DNA of 64,000 nt from VFJZ01 sp038321545 (GTDB lineage Bacteria > Actinomycetota > Thermoleophilia > Gaiellales > F1-60-MAGs149), in assembly GCA_038321545.1 (NCBI GenBank), contig JBBQFB010000001.1, positions 1-64,000 of the forward strand, read 5' to 3'. The position numbers and the translations under genes are program-made. The notes under the pieces were generated by a model, which saw nothing but the letters and a program-made list of their open reading frames with translations, was not told where the DNA came from and did no database searches. This document shows positions 58,528 through 64,000 of this stretch, piece by piece (positions within the stretch are counted from its first letter, which is position 1; the number at the start of each line of letters is the position of its first letter).

Positions 58528-59478
58528 TCAACCCACGCGGCCGCCGCGCACCGGACCGCTCGGTCCGTCGCCGGGCGGAGCCGCCCGATCGCCCAGTTCC
58601 TGGCGCGCGAACTCGAGAAAGGCCTGGGTCGCCCGCGACGACGGGCGGTGGGCGAGACGGACGGCGAACAGCGTCCGCGCGGTCGTCAGCCCGTCGACCG
58701 TGGCGGACGCGACGAGCCCGTCGGCTTCCTCGCGCTCCATCGACAGGCGGCTCATGAACGAGACGCCGATGCCGGCCTCGACGGCCGCCTTGGTGGACTC
58801 CGCCAGCCCGAGCTCGGCCACGATGTTGAGGTCGCGCGGGCGCACGCCGACTCGCCGCAGCTCGCGCTCGATGACGGCCCGCACGCCGGAGCCCTCCTGC
58901 TGCACCACGAGCGGCGCCGCGCGAAGCTCGTCCAGCGACACGACGCGACCGGCGAACGGGTGACCGGCGGGGACGCAGAGGACGACCTCGTCGCGCAGGA
59001 ACGGCTCGAACAGCAACGATCGATGCGGCCGTTCGGCGCCGACCACGCCGAGCTCGATCTGACGATCGACAACTTGCGCGATCACCGAGTCGGTGTCGTC
59101 GACGCGCAGCGCGACGCTCACCTCGGGATGCCGCTCGCGGAACCGGCCCAGGATGGGCGGCAGGATCCGCTCGGACGGCCCGGCCGAGGCACCCAGCGAG
59201 AGCTGGCCGGCGACGTCGGTGGCGCCCTCGTCGAGCGCGCGGAAGAGATCGTCCTCGGCGCCCAGGATGCGCTGCGCGTGCCGGTAGGCGGCGCGACCGA
59301 CCTCGGTGGGCTGCACCGACCGGCCGGAGCGGTCGAGCAACGTCGCCCCGAGCCGTTTCTCGAGCGCGCGGATGGCGAGCGACACGGCGGGCTGCGTGAC
59401 GCCGAGCTGTTCGGCGGCCTGGGAGAACGATGCGCGGTCGACGACGGCGACGAGGGCGGCGAGCTGCCGCGTGTCCAC
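58528..59478 (-). CDS. LysR-family transcriptional regulator
   Basis: 316 residues from GTG 59478, which shares one base with the upstream capD-like TAG (TAGTG). N-terminal winged helix: LAALVAVVDRASFSQAAEQL, GVTQPAVSLAIRALEKRLGA. The effector domain follows (GQLSLGASAGPSERILPPIL, VAELGLAESTKAAVEAGIG). LysR genes usually face their target; here it is instead the last gene behind a glycan gene, so its target is uncertain. Closest in style to CysB/CbbR-like members; the ligand is unknown. Confidence 0.9.
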   Translation of the reverse strand: MDTRQLAALVAVVDRASFSQAAEQLGVTQPAVSLAIRALEKRLGATLLDRSGRSVQPTEVGRAAYRHAQRILGAEDDLFRALDEGATDVAGQLSLGASAGPSERILPPILGRFRERHPEVSVALRVDDTDSVIAQVVDRQIELGVVGAERPHRSLLFEPFLRDEVVLCVPAGHPFAGRVVSLDELRAAPLVVQQEGSGVRAVIERELRRVGVRPRDLNIVAELGLAESTKAAVEAGIGVSFMSRLSMEREEADGLVASATVDGLTTARTLFAVRLAHRPSSRATQAFLEFARQELGDRAAPPGDGPSGPVRGGRVG

Positions 59479-61331
59479 TAGTGGCCGACCGTCGCGGGAT
59501 CGCGGCCGGGCGTCGCGCGGATCGGGTTGCGCACCGTCTCGTGCACGGCGGCGACGAGCCCGTCGGCATCGCCCGCCAGCACGCGCGCCTCGAGCACGCC
59601 GAGACGCTCGGACAGCCAGTGCACGTCGATCGGGCCGCGTCGTGCGACCTGCAGCTTCTCGTGCCGGGTGCGCTCGACCGCCTCGTCGCCCTCGAACAGC
59701 TCCTCGTCGAGCTTCTCCCCGGGCCGGATGCCCGTGACCCGGATCTCGACCGGCTTGCCCGACAGGCGGATCATGTCCTGCGCGAGCTGCATGATCGAGA
59801 CCGGCTCGCCCATGTCGAGCACGAAGATGTCGCCTGACTCGCCCACGCCGCCCGCCTCGATCACGAGCTGCGCAGCCTCCGGGATGGTCATGAAGTAGCG
59901 CGTCATGCGGGCATCCGTGACGGTGACGGGGCCACCGGCGGCGATCTGCTCGCGGAAGATCGGGATCACGGAGCCGGACGACGCGAGCACGTTGCCGAAC
60001 CGCACCGCGATGAAGCGCGTGTCGGAGTCGGCCTGCGCCGCAGCCTCGACCACCCACTCGCAGAGCGCCTTCGAGGCGCCCATGACGGTTTGCGGGTTGA
60101 CGGCCTTGTCGGTCGAGATCAGCACGAACCGCTCGACGCCGGCGTCGCGGACGATGGCTGCCAGGTCGCGCGTCGCGAGCGTGTTGTTGCGGATCGCCTC
60201 GAGCGGGTTCTGCTCCATCACCGGTACGTGCTTGTACGCCGCCGCGTGGAACACGACGTGCGGCGCGTGGGTGTCGAGCAGCGCGCGCATGCGCTGCGCG
60301 TCCTTGACGTCGGCCAGCACCGCGACGACGCCCGCGACGCCGCGGTCGTTCAGCTCGCGCTCGATCGTGAACAGGTTCGTCTCGCTGTTGTCGATCAGCA
60401 CCAGCGAGGTCGGGCCGAGACGGCCGATCTGCCGGACGAGCTCCGACCCGATCGATCCGCCGGCGCCGGTCACCAGCACCACGCGACCGTGGACGTACGA
60501 CCCGATCTCGGTCAGGTCGAGGCGCACCGGCTGCCGGCCGAGCAGGTCCTCGACCTGCACGTCGCGCAGCCGCGTGACGAGCGAGTCGGCGTCGAGCAGC
60601 TCCTTCGGCCCGGGAAGGGTGCGGACCGGGACGCGGCGGGCACGGCACACCTCGACGACGGTCTGGCGGCGGGCGCCGGATGCCGACGGCATCGCGATCA
60701 CGACCTCGTCGACGGGCGAGTCGCGGAGGATCCGGTCGAGGTCGTCGATCGTGCCGAGCACCTTCACGTTGTGGAGCCGCAGCCCCTGCATGCCCGCGTC
60801 GTCGTCGAGGATGCCGATCGGCGTGAAGGCGGAGCTCTTCTTGACCATCTCGCGCACGATCAGCTCGCCGGCGTTGCCGCCGCCGATCACGAGCACCTCG
60901 CGGCCGCGGACGAACGGGCCCTGCCGCTCGAACACGATCCGGGCCGCCGCGCGGGCCATGACGAGCAGCAGCCCGGCCAGCACCAGATCGAGCACGACCA
61001 CGCCGCGTGGCAGCGGGTCGTTGCCGCCGCGATCGATCGGCGGCAGCAGCCACATCGAGGCGTAGGCCAGGATCACGCCGATCAGCAGAGCCTGGCCGAG
61101 GGCCAGCACGTCATTCAGCGACGTGTTGCGCCACCGCCGCAGGTAGACGCGCATCCCGATCAGGACGAGTACCTGCATCAGGACGAAGCGCCAGCCGCCC
61201 GCGTCGCGAAGGCGTTCCCAGTACGGGGAGATGGCGTCGAAGCGAAAGAAGAACGCCGCGTACCAGGCCACGAACAGCAGGGCCACGTCGATCGCGACGT
61301 TCACGAGCCGGTGCCGCGTCAGCAGGCCCAT
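59478..61331 (-). CDS. Membrane nucleotide-sugar 4,6-dehydratase (CapD/WbpM/PglF type)
   Basis: 617 residues. Four N-terminal membrane helices (about 8-130), a CoA-binding-like Rossmann domain (VLVIGGGNAGELIVREM), then the SDR domain with VTGAGGSIGSELVRQ and the active site STDKAVNPQTVMGASK. In this subgroup methionine replaces the SDR tyrosine. It converts UDP-GlcNAc to a 4-keto-6-deoxy sugar for surface glycans. The adjoining DegT aminotransferase could aminate that product. Its own promoter (perfect TATAAT) lies 8 bases upstream. Confidence 0.92.
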   Translation of the reverse strand: MGLLTRHRLVNVAIDVALLFVAWYAAFFFRFDAISPYWERLRDAGGWRFVLMQVLVLIGMRVYLRRWRNTSLNDVLALGQALLIGVILAYASMWLLPPIDRGGNDPLPRGVVVLDLVLAGLLLVMARAAARIVFERQGPFVRGREVLVIGGGNAGELIVREMVKKSSAFTPIGILDDDAGMQGLRLHNVKVLGTIDDLDRILRDSPVDEVVIAMPSASGARRQTVVEVCRARRVPVRTLPGPKELLDADSLVTRLRDVQVEDLLGRQPVRLDLTEIGSYVHGRVVLVTGAGGSIGSELVRQIGRLGPTSLVLIDNSETNLFTIERELNDRGVAGVVAVLADVKDAQRMRALLDTHAPHVVFHAAAYKHVPVMEQNPLEAIRNNTLATRDLAAIVRDAGVERFVLISTDKAVNPQTVMGASKALCEWVVEAAAQADSDTRFIAVRFGNVLASSGSVIPIFREQIAAGGPVTVTDARMTRYFMTIPEAAQLVIEAGGVGESGDIFVLDMGEPVSIMQLAQDMIRLSGKPVEIRVTGIRPGEKLDEELFEGDEAVERTRHEKLQVARRGPIDVHWLSERLGVLEARVLAGDADGLVAAVHETVRNPIRATPGRDPATVGH

Positions 61332-61339
61332 AAGGAGCG

Positions 61340-61345
61340 ATTATA
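61340..61345 (-). promoter_or_regulatory. -10 element of the capD-like gene (leaderless type)
   Basis: TATAAT on the minus strand, 8 bases before ATG 61331. It is the only perfect consensus -10 among the set; the adjacent GCTCC gives no ribosome-binding site. Confidence 0.6.
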
Positions 61346-61351
61346 GGCCCG

Positions 61352-62350
61352 TCAGCCGAGGGCCAGGTTCACCAGGTCGGCAGGATCACGGCGAACGCGC
61401 GGAGGGCGGTCGGCCGGTTTGCGCTCGATCCGGACATCGCCTGCCCGATCCAGCTGCCGCATCCGGCCATCACGCAGCAGTTGCTCGTCGACGCCGCCGA
61501 GCCGGCCGGCGAACGTCGTGTACACCGGCGTGCCCAGCACGACGGCCTCACGGTTCATGGTGCCACCGGCCGAGACGACCAGGTCGGCGCCCGCCACGAG
61601 GCTCTGCCCGTCGAGGGCGGCATCCGGCACCACGACGCCGTTCAGTCCGAGCGTGCGGATGCGCTCGCCCTGCTCCTCCGTGCGCGGCAGCACGACCGTC
61701 ACCACGCCGTCGGTGGCCGCCAGGCGCTCGAGCACGCCGGCGAACACGTCGTTCTCGAACCGGTGGTAGAGCGCCAGTTCCGGCGGCGGGCGCAGCACGG
61801 CCAGCAGCTCGCCGGCGGCCGCGAACGCCGCCGGCACCGCCAGGTCGGGCTCGAAGCCGGCCAGCGCGTACTCCTCCTTCAGCCCCGGGTACCGGACGAG
61901 CCGCGCGCCGGTGGCGCCGTACCGCGCCAGTCGCTGCGGCGGGATCGCCTCCGGCACCAGCGTGCGCCGTGCGAGCCGGCAGTTGAGCGAGTGCTGGAGG
62001 ACGGCGTACTCGTAGTCGAACATCGTCGTGGCCGGGATCCGGAGCAGCCGCGCCACGATCGGCTGGTCCGTCGAGCCGTGCGCGAGCGCCGCATCGAACG
62101 AGCGCCCGCGCGCCCACCGGTGCAGGGCCATCACCCGGCCGGCCGCCGCCCGCGCCTTACCGGCCCGGCCACCGCCGCCGTGGTGACCCGTGACCATCGG
62201 GTCGAGTCCGTTCAGGCGCGCGATCGCAACCGTCTGGCCGTAGTCGCGCGCCGTCACCTCGACGGTGTCGCCCCGTTCCTCGAGCGCGCGCACCAGCGGC
62301 GCCAGCACGACGGCGTGCGGCGCGTTGGTGAGATCGACCCAGACTCTCAC
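61352..62350 (-). CDS. DUF354 family, glycosyltransferase/epimerase-like
   Basis: 332 residues from GTG 62350, overlapping the DegT stop as GTGA. It begins VRVWVDLTNAPHAVVLAPLV, the DUF354 hallmark. HGSTDQPIVARLL and VAGADLVVSAGGTMNREAVVLGTPVYT resemble the nucleotide-sugar-binding half of GT-B enzymes and UDP-GlcNAc 2-epimerases. No signal peptide. Context between a sugar aminotransferase and a sugar dehydratase supports a glycan role; the exact reaction is unknown. Confidence 0.85.
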   Translation of the reverse strand: MRVWVDLTNAPHAVVLAPLVRALEERGDTVEVTARDYGQTVAIARLNGLDPMVTGHHGGGGRAGKARAAAGRVMALHRWARGRSFDAALAHGSTDQPIVARLLRIPATTMFDYEYAVLQHSLNCRLARRTLVPEAIPPQRLARYGATGARLVRYPGLKEEYALAGFEPDLAVPAAFAAAGELLAVLRPPPELALYHRFENDVFAGVLERLAATDGVVTVVLPRTEEQGERIRTLGLNGVVVPDAALDGQSLVAGADLVVSAGGTMNREAVVLGTPVYTTFAGRLGGVDEQLLRDGRMRQLDRAGDVRIERKPADRPPRVRRDPADLVNLALG

Positions 62351-63423
62351 GCCGTGGCGCGGACCGACGCGACCGCGGCCACGACCTCCCGCTGCTGGTC
62401 CTCGGTGAGCGTCGGGAACATCGGCAGGGCGATGCCTTCGCGGGCACACGCCTCGGTGACCGGCAGGTCGCGCTGCGGCAGGTGCGCGAACACCGGCTGG
62501 CGGTGCAGCGGCCGCGCGTAGTAGACGCCGCAGCCGACGCCGGCGGACTTGCAGGCCTCGACGACCCGCTCGCGCTCGGCGACGCGGGCCATGTAGAGGT
62601 GGTAGACGCCGCCGTCGGGCGGCAGCGTGGCGTCCTCGTCGAGCCCGAGGTCGCGATACCGCGCGGCGGCCGCCTGGCGGCTCGCGTTCCAGCCCGTCAC
62701 GCCCTCCAGGAACACCCGCAGGACGGCGGCGTGCAGCTCGTCGAGGCGCGAGTTGTACCCGATCTGGGTGAACGTCTGCTTGTCCTTGGAGCCGTGGAAC
62801 CGCAGCGTCCGGCAGGTGTCGGCCACGTCGGCCCGCGGCGTCGTGATGAGGCCGCCGTCGCCGAACGTGGAGAGGTTCTTGGTCGGGAAGAACGAGAACG
62901 TCGCGACATCGCCCACCTGCGCCACGCCGCCGGTGGCGCCGAACGCCTGCGCGGCGTCCTCCACCAGCGCCAGGTCGTGCCGGTCGCAGAGTGCGCGGAA
63001 CGCCGCGAGGCCGGCCGGGTGCCCGAACAGGTGCACGACGACCACGGCCCGCGTGCGCGGGGTGACGGCGGCCTCGACCGCCGCCGGATCGAGGTTGTAA
63101 TCGGCGCCGATATCGGCGAACACGGGCACGGCGCCGATCGCGCCGATCGCCTCGGCGGTGGCGTAGAAGGTGTACGACGGGCAGATCACCTCGTCGCCCG
63201 GCCGGACGCCGACTGCGCGCAGCGCGAGCGCGAGCGCGTCGGTGCCGTTGGCGACCCCGATGCCGTGCTCCACGCCGAGCGCGGCGGCGGCCTCCTCCTC
63301 GAAGGCCTTGACCTGCGGGCCGAGGATGTAGCGACCGGAGTCGACGACGTCGATCAGTGCCTGCTTGGCGCGCGGGAGAAGCTCCGCCCACTGGCCCTGC
63401 AGCTCCATCAGGGGAACAGCCAT
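62347..63423 (-). CDS. DegT/DnrJ/EryC1-family sugar aminotransferase
   Basis: 358 residues from ATG 63423. PLP enzyme: GVANGTDALALALRAVGV, EVICPSYTFYATAEAI, VEDAAQAFGA, and the PLP lysine in FSFFPTKNLSTFGDGG. GYNSRLDELHAAVLRV is the family sugar-binding region. It likely aminates the 4-keto sugar made by the CapD-type enzyme. A -10-like TATCCT lies 9 bases upstream. First of an operon with DUF354. Confidence 0.92.
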   Translation of the reverse strand: MAVPLMELQGQWAELLPRAKQALIDVVDSGRYILGPQVKAFEEEAAAALGVEHGIGVANGTDALALALRAVGVRPGDEVICPSYTFYATAEAIGAIGAVPVFADIGADYNLDPAAVEAAVTPRTRAVVVVHLFGHPAGLAAFRALCDRHDLALVEDAAQAFGATGGVAQVGDVATFSFFPTKNLSTFGDGGLITTPRADVADTCRTLRFHGSKDKQTFTQIGYNSRLDELHAAVLRVFLEGVTGWNASRQAAAARYRDLGLDEDATLPPDGGVYHLYMARVAERERVVEACKSAGVGCGVYYARPLHRQPVFAHLPQRDLPVTEACAREGIALPMFPTLTEDQQREVVAAVASVRATA

Positions 63424-63432
63424 AGGGGAGGC

Positions 63433-63438
63433 AGGATA
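63433..63438 (-). promoter_or_regulatory. Candidate -10 of the degT-like operon
   Basis: TATCCT on the minus strand, 9 bases before ATG 63423. Confidence 0.45.
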
Positions 63439-63490
63439 CTGCGCGCCTCTCCGCTCAAGCGCGCCGGCGGTTTGGGCGATACAGAGGACC

Positions 63491-64000
63491 ATGGTGTCCG
63501 GCGCAGACCAATTCGCCGCGCTGTCCCGGATCGCGGGGCTCGTGGACGCGCCCGGCGCGTTCGAGCAGCTCGCACCGGCCGCCGTCGGCGCCACCCGCGC
63601 GCTGGTCGGCGCGGACGGCGTCTGGCTGTGTGTCCGGCGGCGTCGCCACGCCGACCTCGTGCTGCGCCACGCCGACGGCGTCGAGCCGCGGATGGCGTAC
63701 TCGGGCGACATCCCGATCGCCGCCGACGCGCTCGTCGAGACGGCCGCGCTGGCCGGCGGCACGCTCCGCATCGACGACTACGAGTCCCACGAGACATCCG
63801 ACCCGCACCTGCGAGCGCAGGGCGTGCGCGCCGTGCTGGCCGCGCCGCTGATCGCGGGCACGCTCGACCAGGGCGTCCTGATCGCCTTCCGCCACGACGG
63901 CCCGTTCCCGGACGGTGCCGACACACTGCTCTCCCAGGCCGCACAGACGCTCGCGCTCGTGCTCGCCACGCACGACGCACGCCGCGCGCACGGCCAGGCG
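63491..64000 (+). CDS. GAF-domain protein (3' partial)
   Basis: The frame is open from ATG 63491 to the right edge (170 residues seen). GTG 63494 is an alternative start. A GAF domain spans about 5-160: ALSRIAGLVDAPGAFEQLAP, VGADGVWLCVRR, GDIPIAADALVE, VRAVLAAPLIAGTLDQGVL and TLLSQAAQTLALVLATH. What follows (kinase, GGDEF, phosphatase or PucR-type HTH) is outside the window. Divergent from the sugar aminotransferase operon. Confidence 0.75.
   Translation, partial: MVSGADQFAALSRIAGLVDAPGAFEQLAPAAVGATRALVGADGVWLCVRRRRHADLVLRHADGVEPRMAYSGDIPIAADALVETAALAGGTLRIDDYESHETSDPHLRAQGVRAVLAAPLIAGTLDQGVLIAFRHDGPFPDGADTLLSQAAQTLALVLATHDARRAHGQA

Noticed and set aside
1..64000. CRISPR array, prophage or insertion sequence
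   Set aside because: No short regularly spaced repeats, cas, integrase, capsid or transposase genes were seen; the only repeats are the irregular modules at 3.1 and 53.6-54.4 kb.
63491..64000. That the right-edge GAF domain and the left-edge PucR HTH belong to one gene
   Set aside because: GAF-PucR fusions exist, but nothing indicates the window is circular; they are treated as separate partial genes.

Overview
The window is high-GC (about 70% by eye), tightly packed and single-copy. It looks like a chromosome segment of an actinobacterium, most likely a deep-branching one such as Thermoleophilia (Solirubrobacterales or Gaiellales). The grounds are the M. tuberculosis-like bifunctional Dcd, the full 14-gene nuo operon, a PucR-type regulator, OmpR-type two-component genes beside an ABC/LolA-like operon, many GTG starts, and -10 elements placed only 6-8 bases before start codons. 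The lineage is an inference; no rRNA, phage, insertion sequence, CRISPR array or tRNA was seen.

Layout. 1-3 kb: end of a PucR-type regulator, an odd structured intergenic region, dcd, a GABA aminotransferase and a secreted CAP-domain protein. 3-10 kb: repeat-bearing spacer, zinc-ribbon protein, membrane Ser/Thr kinase, proA, two PilZ-like proteins, fabF and an M42 peptidase. 10-16 kb: lipoprotein cyclophilin, then an ABC exporter/LolA-like operon facing its likely two-component regulators. 16-22 kb: P5C dehydrogenase, VOC protein, C26 amidotransferase, class III alcohol dehydrogenase with an MBL hydrolase, and an Nramp transporter. 22-30 kb: NAD synthetase with a YhaM-like OB/HD protein, DUF1015, Mrp/ApbC, an orphan MoxR ATPase, a UPF0173 hydrolase and a duplicated YbjN-like protein.

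30.5-44.8 kb is the complete complex I operon nuoA to nuoN on the minus strand, with a recognisable sigma70-type promoter upstream and overlapping genes at 12 of 13 junctions. 45-49.5 kb holds GrpB, 5-formyl-THF cyclo-ligase, an A-type Fe-S carrier, a large secreted protein of unknown function and an agmatinase-family ureohydrolase. 49.5-53.7 kb is a plus-strand run of two SDRs, a flavin monooxygenase, an HTH/HPD small protein and an M20 peptidase.

53.6-54.4 kb is a degenerate tandem repeat whose core recurs at 3.1 kb. 54.5-58.2 kb is a divergent unit: a GntR regulator against PhyH dioxygenase, glutamine-synthetase-like ligase and a binding protein with no signal peptide. 58.2-63.4 kb carries a small protein, a LysR regulator and a surface-glycan set (DegT aminotransferase, DUF354, CapD-type dehydratase). 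A GAF protein runs off the right edge.

Themes: glutamate/GABA/proline metabolism (gabT, proA, P5C dehydrogenase, C26 hydrolase), respiration, and small-amine or amino-acid chemistry in the accessory right third. The most notable signals are the window-wide leaderless promoter pattern, the 16S-tail-like sequence beside dcd, the repeat family, and the PhyH/ligase/binding-protein divergon.
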